From a virus, in IMG/VR virus record IMGVR_UViG_3300033571_015747, positions 1-20,631 of that record: DNA of 20,631 nucleotides; one strand, given 5' to 3'. Made by a program: the position numbers and the translations under genes. Shown here in pieces: positions 1 through 7,872 of this stretch. The notes under the pieces are model-generated. The model had not been told where the DNA came from. It saw only the letters and a program-made list of their open reading frames with translations, and did not search any database. Position 1 is the stretch's first letter, and each line of letters starts with the position of its first letter.

Positions 1-25
1 AACTCTCATCATCAAGTTTTAATCC

Positions 26-33
26 GCTAAATA
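26..33 (+). promoter_or_regulatory. T4-late-like promoter box GCTAAATA
   Basis: GCTAAATA matches six of the eight bases of the T4 late consensus TATAAATA and lies only 4 nt before the ATG at 38. No Shine-Dalgarno is visible between box and ATG. A start site about 6 nt downstream of the box would coincide with the start codon, so a leaderless transcript is predicted. The box was recognised by similarity to the clearer boxes at 1634, 3747 and 17968 in this window. Confidence 0.45.
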
Positions 34-37
34 CAGT

Positions 38-766
38 ATGCTTATAAAAGAGTTTACTGAAAAGCCTTCATCTGACTACAGCCTAAGTCATGCTGTGGTA
101 TTTCACGATGAACTAAATCCTAAATTATTTGACAGTAACGGTCAAATGCACTCTAACATACGCAAGGGACTGCTAGACATAGCCGAGCACTTTCAAGAGT
201 TTATCGGAGTAAAATTAAATTTAGAAGATATTACAGTTAGTGGCAGTAACGCCGCTTATAGTTACACACCTTACAGCGACTTAGATCTACATCTAGTAGT
301 ACGTGTGCCCAAAGATGACCTAACCTTTAAAGAATTATTAGACGCAAAGAAAAATGTGTATAACGCACAACACGACATACAGGTCAAAGGCATAGATGTA
401 GAATTATATGCTCAGGACGCAGAACAACCACATGTCAGTCAAGGAATTTACAGTATCCTTAATGATCAGTGGATTAGTCGTCCAGAACGTGTAGAAATGG
501 ATATTGATCAAAGCGATGTTAGAGACAAGTATAGAAATTACAGAGACAGAATTCGTGCTGTGATCAGTTTAGATGATTTAGATCAAGCCAAAGAAATGTG
601 GAATGATATTAAGCGTATGCGTAAAGCCGGTCTAAGTCGAGCCGGTGAATTTGGCGCAGAAAATTTGGCCTACAAAATGTTGCGTAATCAAGGTTGGATA
701 GAAAAACTACAGTTACATATTCGACAGTTGGAAGATCAAGAACTAAGTATAGAACAGAGAATATAA
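38..766 (+). CDS. Nucleotidyltransferase-fold phage protein
   Basis: The 242-residue protein carries the signature of the polymerase-beta/MNT nucleotidyltransferase superfamily. Gly69-Ser70 is followed by the metal-binding pair Asp81-x-Asp83 (SDLDLHLVV), and a plausible third carboxylate is Asp120 in GIDVEL. The family transfers nucleotidyl groups to small molecules, RNA or protein; the substrate here cannot be told. The C-terminal third (from about residue 155) is charged and helical and may bind substrate or a partner. A late-type promoter box sits just upstream without a Shine-Dalgarno, and the next gene starts 2 nt after the stop, so it probably heads a run of overlapping small genes. The fold call is fairly safe and the biological role is unknown. 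It could be an antitoxin-like or tRNA-acting enzyme, but no toxin partner is adjacent. Confidence 0.7.
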   Translation: MLIKEFTEKPSSDYSLSHAVVFHDELNPKLFDSNGQMHSNIRKGLLDIAEHFQEFIGVKLNLEDITVSGSNAAYSYTPYSDLDLHLVVRVPKDDLTFKELLDAKKNVYNAQHDIQVKGIDVELYAQDAEQPHVSQGIYSILNDQWISRPERVEMDIDQSDVRDKYRNYRDRIRAVISLDDLDQAKEMWNDIKRMRKAGLSRAGEFGAENLAYKMLRNQGWIEKLQLHIRQLEDQELSIEQRI

Positions 767-768
767 TT

Positions 769-1005
769 ATGAAAATAACAGATTTAGAAGAATTAATGGG
801 TATGCCAACTAGTACTGCACCCGCAGGTGCTCCGCAGACAGGAGTAAGTCCTCAACAGGCTGCCGCACAGGCTGTACAACAACAAAAACAACAAAAAGAT
901 GCTGTGGCCAACATGATCAAACAACGCGATATGTTAAAGAAACAGTTAATGGATTTAGAAAAACAAATTCGTGACGCCCAAACACGTAAAGTAGGGCCAC
1001 AATGA
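769..1005 (+). CDS. Small Gln/Ala-rich coiled-coil protein
   Basis: This is a 78-residue protein of unknown function. Residues 15-45 are rich in Ala, Gln and Pro, and residues 46-75 form a charged heptad-like helix (MLKKQLMDLEKQI) typical of a short coiled coil. I chose the ATG at 769, 2 nt after the upstream stop, over an in-frame start at 694 that would overlap the previous gene by more than 70 nt. The stop overlaps the next start as ATGA, so translation of the two is probably coupled. Low complexity makes the sequence uninformative about function. A virion-assembly or scaffolding role is possible but unsupported. Confidence 0.6.
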   Translation: MKITDLEELMGMPTSTAPAGAPQTGVSPQQAAAQAVQQQKQQKDAVANMIKQRDMLKKQLMDLEKQIRDAQTRKVGPQ

Positions 1006-1202
1006 AACTAAACGAACTGGTACGCGGCATAGATACTTGGACTAACACCGAGGAACGTAATCTGCTGGATCGTATTAAAGAGCTATCAGTTTTAGAAAGT
1101 TTCGAAGAACATGAACAACATGTCATAGAAGGTTTGATCCGTAAGAGCTTAGTTATAAGAGTTCCAGGGCAAGGCATTAATTACATATATCCAAATGTTT
1201 AA
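1002..1202 (+). CDS. Small winged-helix-like hypothetical protein
   Basis: This 66-residue protein overlaps the upstream gene by 4 nt (ATGA) and the downstream gene by 8 nt, so it is clearly part of the same translational chain. Residues 15-50 read as helices, followed by a short beta pair ending in INYIYPN, a layout compatible with a winged helix-turn-helix. That is a weak structural guess. No catalytic motif is seen. Similar small proteins seem to occur in marine T4-like phages, but I cannot name a family. Confidence 0.6.
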   Translation: MKLNELVRGIDTWTNTEERNLLDRIKELSVLESFEEHEQHVIEGLIRKSLVIRVPGQGINYIYPNV

Positions 1203-1638
1203 TATACAAGACACTTCACGAGATTTAGAAAGCATGTTAATGGATATCGCTGTAAAAAGCGGTATCTTTGTGCCTATTAATCGGGACACTATCAAATATA
1301 AAAATTATTTGATCACTAGAGATACTCCCGAAGGATGGAATGTTTTTTATTTGGATAAACGCAAACAACACATAGCCAATACTTTTTTAAAAATTTCTGC
1401 ATTTACAGTAGTTAAAATGCATGAAAAACGTCAAAGTCATAGAATAGATTATACGCTTAGGCTAGACCATAAGTTTGAAAAAAATTATGTAGACAGTCTT
1501 TATTATAAGAATACATATAAGAAAACTCATGATAGCCAAGTAAAAGATACTGCATTATGGAGATATGAAATAGCCCATGCTAAAGCCAAGCACAGTAAGC
1601 AACTCATAGATGGCATTTTCTATTCATCGATAGTATAA
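1195..1638 (+). CDS. Hypothetical phage protein, 147 aa
   Basis: I do not recognise this protein. It has 147 residues, is basic, and is rich in Lys, Tyr and His toward the C-terminus (residues 85-140). The middle (about 35-75) looks like alternating beta strands (NYLITRD, WNVFYLDK, FTVVKMH), so a small alpha/beta domain is likely. No signal peptide or membrane segment is visible. It overlaps the upstream gene by 8 nt, and a perfect late promoter box lies across its own stop codon, so it is the last gene of its block. Confidence 0.6.
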   Translation: MFNIQDTSRDLESMLMDIAVKSGIFVPINRDTIKYKNYLITRDTPEGWNVFYLDKRKQHIANTFLKISAFTVVKMHEKRQSHRIDYTLRLDHKFEKNYVDSLYYKNTYKKTHDSQVKDTALWRYEIAHAKAKHSKQLIDGIFYSSIV

Positions 1639-1641
1639 ATA
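1634..1641 (+). promoter_or_regulatory. Perfect T4-late promoter box TATAAATA
   Basis: TATAAATA is identical to the T4 late consensus. It overlaps the end of the preceding gene and stands 26 nt before the ATG at 1668. That leaves room for a leader with a Shine-Dalgarno (AGGAAG around 1655-1660), unlike the leaderless late boxes elsewhere in the window. Confidence 0.65.
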
Positions 1642-1667
1642 ACACATAACACCTTAGGAAGATTATT

Positions 1668-2708
1668 ATGCGAATTACAGAATTCCACAAACCCGTAACA
1701 GCAAAGGCGCTAAATGAAAGTGCCCTACAGGCTTTTGGACAGAAACTTAATCTTGAAAGTTTCACCCTAGAGCAGTTATACGATGCTCGTAACAAACTGC
1801 GCACAAAGATCCACAGTTTTGAATCCAGCAGTGGTTTCAATGCCGTCTACGAAGATGAAAGCCATAACAAGAACAAAGTGTTCTTAAACATCATCAACAC
1901 TGAGATCTCTGAACGTGAAAGCCGTCCAGAAGATATTGCGTTCACAGAAATGGAACAGATGGTGTTAGACAAAGTAGAAGAAGGTGTTATTGAATTCGCA
2001 CAACTTCCAGAAGAACTACAAGAAAAGGTGATTGCTGCCGCTGGCTCAGATCAGCAGTTAGCAGAAAAGGCTCCCGAAGGTTGGGAAGGCACAGTTAAGG
2101 CCATGAAGAAGCACAAAGATGAAATTGATAATCCTTATGCTTTGGCACATTATATGAAAAACAAAGGCTATAAGAGCCATAAGAAAGAATCAGTTGAAGA
2201 GTCGATCGTAACAGAAGGCGAAGAAGAGAAAGCAGAATTTATTATGTCTGCACGTGACATGGTAGACCGCATCACAGGCTGGATGGAAGACACAGCAAAC
2301 ATGCAGGCTGAAAACATGTTAAAATTAGTAGACGCGATACGCGATGAAATGGGCTCCGATGTTGCCATGGAATTTGAATCAATTATGAAACCAGCCTTGG
2401 CAACTGTATATACAGCATTAGAAAGTTCACGTCAGCAACTAACACAAGGTGTTGGTCTATTAACAGGCGAAGGTGGTGGCGAAATGATGGGTGCAGAACC
2501 TGCAGATGAGTTCGGCAGCGAAGATGACTTATCCGCTGAACCGGGTGCCGAAGATGACCTAGCCGCTGAACCAGGTGAAGAAGGCAGTGATGAATTTGGC
2601 GCAGCCGCACCAGCCGCGGGCGGTGATGAAGAAGCAGGTCGTGCTAAACGTGAAAGCGTTGAGTTCAGCCGTAAATTGGCTACTTTACTTGCACCAAAAA
2701 AAAAGTAA
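1668..2708 (+). CDS. Modular acidic phage protein, likely structural
   Basis: The zero-frame product has 346 residues. Residues 1-85 form a mixed helical module with LESFTLEQLYDARNKL. Residues 135-174 hold a compact module (EGWEGTVKAMKKH...YMKNKGYKSH) that I recall as recurrent in proteins of marine phages. Residues 190-265 are helical. Residues 270-325 are an acidic low-complexity linker with two copies of an EDDLxAEPG repeat. The gene has a perfect late promoter and a good Shine-Dalgarno, pointing to a virion or assembly protein. It ends at codons AAA AAA AAG TAA, exactly on an A9G run. The -1 frame is open for 107 codons beyond, so the full protein is probably about 453 residues. Function is unknown; prohead or scaffold protein is one guess. 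Confidence 0.65.
   Translation: MRITEFHKPVTAKALNESALQAFGQKLNLESFTLEQLYDARNKLRTKIHSFESSSGFNAVYEDESHNKNKVFLNIINTEISERESRPEDIAFTEMEQMVLDKVEEGVIEFAQLPEELQEKVIAAAGSDQQLAEKAPEGWEGTVKAMKKHKDEIDNPYALAHYMKNKGYKSHKKESVEESIVTEGEEEKAEFIMSARDMVDRITGWMEDTANMQAENMLKLVDAIRDEMGSDVAMEFESIMKPALATVYTALESSRQQLTQGVGLLTGEGGGEMMGAEPADEFGSEDDLSAEPGAEDDLAAEPGEEGSDEFGAAAPAAGGDEEAGRAKRESVEFSRKLATLLAPKKK
2696..2705 (+). promoter_or_regulatory. Candidate -1 slippery site, A9G
   Basis: Nine A residues and a G place the heptamer A-AAA-AAG in the zero frame, the same heptamer used in E. coli dnaX. The zero-frame stop TAA follows at once (2706-2708). The -1 frame is closed by TAA at 2672-2674 and then open from 2675 to 3025, so any shift must fall in the 31 nt that include this run. 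I see no dnaX-like Shine-Dalgarno stimulator upstream. The nearest hairpin is 47 nt downstream, too far for a classical stimulator. RNA-polymerase slippage or an undercalled A10 homopolymer would give the same product. Confidence 0.55.
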
Positions 2709-3028
2709 CAGAATCTGATCAAAAACTTAATCTAGTATTAAAAAACCTAATCGGCAGGGCAGATCAAAAAAATCGTCCTGCCGTTTTCACCTGGGATGAA
2801 CTGAACAAGTTTATGCAGAACATAGGCATGGGGGAGTTTAGTTATGACAGTTTCAAAATGGCCTATGACAGCGATGAAGTTATACAAGCACTGACATATC
2901 GATTTGATCAAAACGGTGTGGAACTTGCAACCAAAAATAAAACAGATAAACCAGAAGTGGGCAAAAAAACAGGCAGCGATACACTCAAAACAGCCGCAAT
3001 GAGATCTACAAATAAACATTTAGGTTGA
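2705..3028 (+). CDS. -1 frame C-terminal extension of the preceding gene
   Basis: From the A9G run the -1 frame encodes 107 residues before TGA at 3026-3028. They begin VTESDQKLNL and include a well-formed domain with FTWDELNKFMQNIGMGEF and DEVIQALTYRFDQNGVEL. Such a stop-free stretch is unlikely by chance in AT-rich DNA, and its composition is protein-like. No start with a Shine-Dalgarno exists: the first ATG (2813) is in the middle of the domain and preceded by ACAAGTTT. I therefore read it as the C-terminal domain of a fusion with the 346-residue protein, made by frameshifting or split by an indel. An independent 71-residue protein from 2813 is the weaker alternative. Confidence 0.6.
   Translation, partial: VTESDQKLNLVLKNLIGRADQKNRPAVFTWDELNKFMQNIGMGEFSYDSFKMAYDSDEVIQALTYRFDQNGVELATKNKTDKPEVGKKTGSDTLKTAAMRSTNKHLG
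2752..2783 (+). other. Hairpin inside the -1 extension
   Basis: CGGCAGG (2752-2758) pairs perfectly with CCTGCCG (2777-2783), with an inner GAT/ATC pair (2762-2764 with 2772-2774), and is followed by TTTT. It resembles a weak intrinsic terminator for the 346-residue gene, yet it lies in an open -1 frame. It may attenuate transcription or influence frameshifting. Confidence 0.4.
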
Positions 3029-3053
3029 CACTGTTTTAAAAAGGTAGTATAAT
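3025..3053 (+). promoter_or_regulatory. Perfect sigma70 promoter, leaderless type
   Basis: TTGACA (3025-3030), a 17-nt spacer and TATAAT (3048-3053) form an exact consensus promoter. Only 5 nt separate the -10 from the ATG at 3059, so a start 6-7 nt after the -10 would fall on the start codon itself. The -35 overlaps the stop of the preceding -1 frame. Confidence 0.8.
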
Positions 3054-3058
3054 TAGTC

Positions 3059-3748
3059 ATGACTTTACTACAAGAACGATTTCAATATCGATCCCTTACT
3101 AGGGACGAGAGCACAGGCAAAAGATTGTATGCCACACCAGACGGACATAAAGTTCCCAGCGTTACTACAGTCTTAGATAAAACTAAACCCGCAGAAGCCA
3201 GAGAAGCACTGGCTCGTTGGAAGGCCGCTGTGGGCGAACAAAAAGCACAACAGATTACCACAGAAGCCGCTAGTCGCGGTACTAGGATGCACACTTATCT
3301 AGAAAATCATATCAAAGGTGTAGCATTACCAGACTCTGTGAGTAACCCCTACGCACAGCAAAGTTTGGACATGGCTCGTAAAGTCATTGCTGAAGGATTT
3401 CCTAAAGTCGATGAAGTATGGGGTAGCGAAGTTCCTTTATACTTTCCAGAACTATATGCCGGAACCACAGACTGTGTAGGCATACACAACGGTGATGAAA
3501 GTATCCTAGACTTTAAACAGACAAACAAACCTAAAAAACTAGAGTGGATTGAGGATTACTTTTTACAGTTAACAGCCTATGCTCTAGCACACAACGAGGT
3601 TCACGGCACAAATATACGCAAAGGCGTAATTTTAATGTGTTCAAAAGACTACGAATATCAAGAGTTTATACTAGAACCTAAAGATTTTGACTATTGGACT
3701 AATCGCTGGTGCGACAGAGTTAGTCAATACTACAAACTACCCGCCTGA
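3059..3748 (+). CDS. PD-(D/E)XK (RecB/Cas4-like) exonuclease
   Basis: This 229-residue protein has the motifs of PD-(D/E)XK nucleases. There is a RGTRMH helix motif (residues 73-78), then GTTD (Asp138), then the metal-binding and catalytic core ILDFKQ (Asp151, Lys153), then the QLTAYA helix (from residue 170) that follows the core in RecB- and Cas4-type enzymes. Such phage proteins cut DNA exonucleolytically in recombination, repair or host-DNA turnover. The start follows a perfect sigma70 promoter by 5 nt and lacks a usable Shine-Dalgarno (AGG is 14 nt away), so it is predicted to be read from a leaderless, early mRNA. Whether it acts on single or double strands cannot be seen. Confidence 0.75.
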   Translation: MTLLQERFQYRSLTRDESTGKRLYATPDGHKVPSVTTVLDKTKPAEAREALARWKAAVGEQKAQQITTEAASRGTRMHTYLENHIKGVALPDSVSNPYAQQSLDMARKVIAEGFPKVDEVWGSEVPLYFPELYAGTTDCVGIHNGDESILDFKQTNKPKKLEWIEDYFLQLTAYALAHNEVHGTNIRKGVILMCSKDYEYQEFILEPKDFDYWTNRWCDRVSQYYKLPA

Positions 3749-3754
3749 TAAATA
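3747..3754 (+). promoter_or_regulatory. Late promoter box GATAAATA
   Basis: GATAAATA is one base from the T4 late consensus and overlaps the stop of the exonuclease gene. The ATG at 3778 follows after a leader with GGAG at 3765-3768, as expected for a late virion gene. Confidence 0.6.
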
Positions 3755-3777
3755 CTCGAACAACGGAGTATTGAAAC

Positions 3778-5418
3778 ATGGCCATAGTACAGATCAGCCG
3801 TATCCAAGTACGTAGAGGAAAAAAGAACGGTGCAACTAGCATACCACAACTAGCATCAGGCGAGTTAGGGTGGGCTGTAGACACACAAGAACTGTTTATA
3901 GGAAACGGTAGCGTACAGGAAGGTGCCCCTTTTGTAGGTAATACTAGAGTACTTACAGAAAAGTCTAACATTTTTGATCTAGTTAGCCAGTATCAATTTA
4001 AGAAACCTTTTGCAGGTTCCCCAGAAATTCAAACAGGTGCTAGTCCTGCCAGCCCAGTAACTAGAACTTTACAAGAACGATTAGATGATACAGTCAGCAT
4101 CCGTAGTTTTATCACAGAAGAAGATATTCAAAACAACGATTACGCAGATGTTATACAACGTGCTTTAGATCAACTGTATCTCAACGATGCTACCAAAGGC
4201 ACTGCTGAAAGCCGTATCAAACTACACTTCGAAGCAGGTGTTTATCCAATCTCTAAAACTATCTACATACCTCCTTACGCACATCTAGTAGGTGCAGGCA
4301 AAGATAAGACTGTATTTTTAGGCAGTGACATTGTACTTGCCGCTACCATCGGTGATGATGCGCAGGCTGGCACAGATCATTCTTTGTACAACAATTATAA
4401 TCTTGCTGGCCATGAATTAGTGCAGGCTAGATTTATTGAAATTGAAGGTATCACTTTCCAAAACGACAGTCTAACAAAATCAGTGTTTGAAGCACGAGCT
4501 ATGAAAAACAGTGTATTTTCTAATGTTACGTTTAGAAGTAGTTGGGTTACTGGCGTTACTCCAGGATCAGACAACAACGGACTTACATTAATAGCCTATA
4601 CATCGTTAGTGACATGTCAAGATAATATTTTTAATAGTTGTGATTTTGAAAATGTTGCATATGGTATTGATTCTACTTACGATATTCAACAGTGTATTTT
4701 CCGAGATTGTTTTATTACAAGATGTTATCAGGGTATAACATTTGGATGGGCAGTCAATGGTGTTAATGCCGGTATTGTATATGGTCCGAGATATTGTAAA
4801 ATTGAAAATAGTAAGTTTGATTTTATTGATAACTCGGCTATCCAACTTGGAAGAAAAGTTGGAGCACCTGACATTGAATACTGCTATGGTAACATCAGTC
4901 AGTCAAATACCTTTGTTCGTATTGGCGGCGGGTCGTTAAATCCACAATTTCCTGTGATAGAATTTTTATCGTCAGGTAATGTTTCAACTAATGATTATTT
5001 TGAAAGATCGTTTGACTTGGTAACATCAAATGGTTCTACACCATATGCAGTTAGTGAGTTTTCAGGTTTTACAAATGCCGATCACAAATATAATTACAGA
5101 AAGAACATTGCATCGTCGTTGAATGCTATGTTATTAAAGTTACCTGGTAATGTTAATGCAGTTTATAAACTACATTATCTATATACCAACGATGCTGCCA
5201 GCGTTATGAGAAGAGGCACATTAACTGTGAGCATAGACTTAGTTAATAGTGATGCACATCATACCGACGAGTTTGACGGAGTAGGATCATTAGCCAATGT
5301 TGAAAATTTAGTGTTTAACTCAGTGTTAGATACTGGGTCCGATACAGTGTCTATAGAATACACTACTTCTCAGAACAATGGTGTACTAACGTATTGGTAC
5401 GAGGTATTGGGCCGATAA
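3778..5418 (+). CDS. Tail fibre/spike, Mtd-like N-terminus and beta-helix
   Basis: This is a 546-residue receptor-binding-type protein. Residues 5-45 (RIQVRRG...LASGELGWAVDTQELFIGNG) match the pattern of the Mtd N-terminal domain found on phage tail fibres. Residues 85-115 are a linker. From about residue 140 a right-handed beta-helix (pectate-lyase-like) begins with HFEAGVYPISKTIYIPPYAHLVGAGKDKT and continues with repeated short strands and Asn turns to about residue 430; a separate C-terminal beta domain follows (to 546). The late promoter, Shine-Dalgarno and downstream terminator make it a single-gene late unit. Codon use changes in the helix region (about 4560-5160: many TCG, no CTA for Leu), suggesting an exchanged host-range domain. 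No lytic residues can be assigned, so enzymatic activity is open. Confidence 0.75.
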   Translation: MAIVQISRIQVRRGKKNGATSIPQLASGELGWAVDTQELFIGNGSVQEGAPFVGNTRVLTEKSNIFDLVSQYQFKKPFAGSPEIQTGASPASPVTRTLQERLDDTVSIRSFITEEDIQNNDYADVIQRALDQLYLNDATKGTAESRIKLHFEAGVYPISKTIYIPPYAHLVGAGKDKTVFLGSDIVLAATIGDDAQAGTDHSLYNNYNLAGHELVQARFIEIEGITFQNDSLTKSVFEARAMKNSVFSNVTFRSSWVTGVTPGSDNNGLTLIAYTSLVTCQDNIFNSCDFENVAYGIDSTYDIQQCIFRDCFITRCYQGITFGWAVNGVNAGIVYGPRYCKIENSKFDFIDNSAIQLGRKVGAPDIEYCYGNISQSNTFVRIGGGSLNPQFPVIEFLSSGNVSTNDYFERSFDLVTSNGSTPYAVSEFSGFTNADHKYNYRKNIASSLNAMLLKLPGNVNAVYKLHYLYTNDAASVMRRGTLTVSIDLVNSDAHHTDEFDGVGSLANVENLVFNSVLDTGSDTVSIEYTTSQNNGVLTYWYEVLGR

Positions 5419-5420
5419 GG

Positions 5421-5449
5421 TTGACTTTTAAAAATCTTGCGTGTAACAT
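5421..5449 (+). promoter_or_regulatory. Possible sigma70-like promoter overlapping terminator
   Basis: TTGACT (5421-5426), a 17-nt spacer and TAACAT (5444-5449) form a moderate promoter. The -10 lies within the terminator stem at 5436-5461, and a start near 5456 would exclude the left arm. Transcripts made here would therefore escape the terminator that stops read-through from upstream. The -10 match is weak. Confidence 0.35.
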
Positions 5450-5468
5450 ATTACAAGCAAGGTTTTTT
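5436..5468 (+). terminator. Intrinsic terminator after the tail-fibre gene
   Basis: CTTGC (5436-5440) pairs with GCAAG (5457-5461), and TGTAA (5442-5446) with TTACA (5451-5455), with one internal mismatch and a CATA loop. Six T residues follow at 5463-5468. It is placed 18 nt after the tail-fibre stop. Confidence 0.75.
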
Positions 5469-5526
5469 CCAGTTATCTATTCAGATAATCCTAAAACCAA
5501 TCGTAATACATACAAAAGTTGAACCT

Positions 5527-5534
5527 AATAAATA
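5527..5534 (+). promoter_or_regulatory. Late-like promoter box AATAAATA
   Basis: AATAAATA resembles the late consensus and lies 31 nt before the nrdA ATG at 5566, which has a strong AGGAG (5555-5559). RNR genes are usually early or middle in T4, so this may be a second promoter or a chance match in AT-rich DNA. Confidence 0.35.
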
Positions 5535-5565
5535 TCAGTTTAAAAAATACAGACAGGAGTAGCGG

Positions 5566-7872
5566 ATGTCCGGAAACATCATGATCGTCAAACGTGACGG
5601 TCGCAAAGAACCAATTAATATCGAAAAGATACACAAAGTTGCAGAGTATGCTTGTGAAGGTCTTTCAGGCGTATCAGCAAGTCAAATTGAAATGTCAGCC
5701 AATTTGCAGTTTTATGATGGCATGACAACTAAAGAAATTCAAGAAATCATTATACGTTCAGCCAGTGATTTGATTAGTTTAGAAAATCCCAACTATCAAT
5801 ATGCGGCTGCTCGTTTGCTTCTTTATGGAGTTTATAAAGAAGTGTTTGGTCGTTTTGAACCTTTGCCTTTCAGCGAAATGATTCGTAAGAATATTGATGC
5901 AGGTACTTACGATTCTGCTATTTTAGAAAAGTACACAGCAGACGAGCTAGGAAGATTGGAAGGTTGGATTAAACACGACCGTGATGAAGATTTTACCTAT
6001 GCAGGTCTACGTCAAGTTGTAGACAAATATCTAGTGCAAGATCGTAGTAGTGGTAGACTCTTCGAAACTCCTCAGATTATGTACATGATGATTGCCGCTA
6101 CATTATTCGCCAATTATCCTAAAGACAAGAGGATGAATTATGTAAAGAGGTATTATGATGCAATCTCGTCACACAAAATCAATATCCCCACGCCCGTCAT
6201 GGCTGGGGTCAGGACTCCGCTACGCCAGTTTGCCAGTTGTGTTCTTGTCGATGTTAATGATACTCTTAATAGCATCTTTAGCAGTGATATGGCTATTGGT
6301 CGCTATACTGCTCAAAGGGCTGGTATCGGTATTAACATTAGTAGGCTACGAGCCATCAACAGCAAAATTCGTGGCGGTGAAGTGGCGCACACGGGGGTTA
6401 TTCCATTCCTCAAGAAATTCGAATCAACCGTAAGATGCTGTACACAGAATGGTGTACGAGGCGGCAGTGCCACTGTGCATTTTCCTATTTGGCATTTTGA
6501 AATTGAAGATGTGCTAGTGTTAAAAAATAACAAAGGCACAGAAGATAATCGTGTACGTAAATTAGATTACAGTATTCAAATTAGTAAATTATTCTACGAA
6601 CGATTACTGCAGAATAAAGAAATTACATTGTTTAGCCCACACGATGTACCTGGTCTTTATGAGTTGTTTATCAGTGGCGATGATGAACAGTTCCGTACTG
6701 CCTATGAAGCGTTTGAAGCACGTCCAGATATTCGTAAAAAGTCTGTGCCAGCAATGGATTTATTCACACAACTGCTAAAGGAACGTGCAGAAACTGGTCG
6801 TATCTATATCATGAATATTGACCACTGTAACAGTCACAGTAGTTTTAAAGACAGCGTAAGTATGAGCAATCTCTGCCAAGAAATTACACTACCTACTGAT
6901 CCAATTGAACATATCGATGGTGAAGGTGAAATTGCATTATGTATTCTTAGTGCTATCAACGTAGGTATTGTGCGTGAAGAAGAACTAGAAGAAATGTGTG
7001 ACCTAGCAGTAAGAGCATTAGAAGAAATTATTGATTACCAAGGATATCCTGTAATTGCTGCCGAACGTTCAACTAAAGCTCGTCGCAGTCTAGGCATTGG
7101 CTACATTGGCCTAGCACACTTCTTGGCTAAAAATCATGCCAAGTATGATGATCCACGTGCATGGGAGTTGGTACATCGTTTAACAGAAAGTTTTCAATAC
7201 TATCTATTAAAGGCTTCAAATAATCTTGCCATTGAACGCGGTGCCTGCGAGTACTTTAATCGCACCAAGTACAGCGATGGCATACTACCTATTGACACAT
7301 ACAAGCGTGAACTAGACAGTGTATGTAAAGTTGATCTACAACATGACTGGGAACAATTACGTCAGGACATTATACGTCACGGACTACGCCACAGCACATT
7401 GTCGGCACAGATGCCTAGCGAATCTAGTTCTGTGGTATGTAATGCTACAAATGGTGTTGAACCGCCACGTGGTTACCTAAGTGTTAAAAAGAGTAAGAAA
7501 GGACCACTCAAGCAGATTGTTCCTCAATACTCCAGTCTAAAGAATCACTATACACTACTTTGGGACATGCCCAGCAATGAAGGTTATATTAACACCATTG
7601 CCGTGATGCAGAAGTTTTTTGACCAAGCCATTAGCGGTAACTGGAGTTACAATCCATTACATTATGAGAACAACGAAGTTCCGCTTAGTATAATGATGAA
7701 GGATATGTTGACTACATATAAACTAGGTTGGAAGACCAGTTACTATCAGAATACCTACGATTATAAGACAGATGACTCCGTAGAAGAAATTAAAGAAGAG
7801 AAACCGGTCGCTACCGAATCTTCTAAAACTTTTGATTCGGACGGTGAAGTTTGTGAAGCCTGCGCTATCTAA
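5566..7872 (+). CDS. nrdA: Class Ia ribonucleotide reductase, large subunit
   Basis: This 768-residue protein reduces ribonucleoside diphosphates to deoxyribonucleotides together with NrdB. The N-terminus (KRDGRKEPINIEKIH) is the ATP-cone. The catalytic residues are visible: Cys225 (ASCVLVDV), the NLCxE motif at Asn435/Cys437/Glu439, Cys459, the radical-transfer tyrosines Tyr726-Tyr727, and the C-terminal CxxC pair Cys763/Cys766 that is recharged by glutaredoxin. Length and spacing match E. coli NrdA closely. nrdB follows 30 nt later, and a glutaredoxin gene follows that, forming an operon for dNTP supply. Between about 6120 and 6440, around the Cys225 region, codon use turns GC-richer (ACG, GCG, GGG, AGG), hinting at a recombined tract. 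No intein is present. Confidence 0.95.
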   Translation: MSGNIMIVKRDGRKEPINIEKIHKVAEYACEGLSGVSASQIEMSANLQFYDGMTTKEIQEIIIRSASDLISLENPNYQYAAARLLLYGVYKEVFGRFEPLPFSEMIRKNIDAGTYDSAILEKYTADELGRLEGWIKHDRDEDFTYAGLRQVVDKYLVQDRSSGRLFETPQIMYMMIAATLFANYPKDKRMNYVKRYYDAISSHKINIPTPVMAGVRTPLRQFASCVLVDVNDTLNSIFSSDMAIGRYTAQRAGIGINISRLRAINSKIRGGEVAHTGVIPFLKKFESTVRCCTQNGVRGGSATVHFPIWHFEIEDVLVLKNNKGTEDNRVRKLDYSIQISKLFYERLLQNKEITLFSPHDVPGLYELFISGDDEQFRTAYEAFEARPDIRKKSVPAMDLFTQLLKERAETGRIYIMNIDHCNSHSSFKDSVSMSNLCQEITLPTDPIEHIDGEGEIALCILSAINVGIVREEELEEMCDLAVRALEEIIDYQGYPVIAAERSTKARRSLGIGYIGLAHFLAKNHAKYDDPRAWELVHRLTESFQYYLLKASNNLAIERGACEYFNRTKYSDGILPIDTYKRELDSVCKVDLQHDWEQLRQDIIRHGLRHSTLSAQMPSESSSVVCNATNGVEPPRGYLSVKKSKKGPLKQIVPQYSSLKNHYTLLWDMPSNEGYINTIAVMQKFFDQAISGNWSYNPLHYENNEVPLSIMMKDMLTTYKLGWKTSYYQNTYDYKTDDSVEEIKEEKPVATESSKTFDSDGEVCEACAI

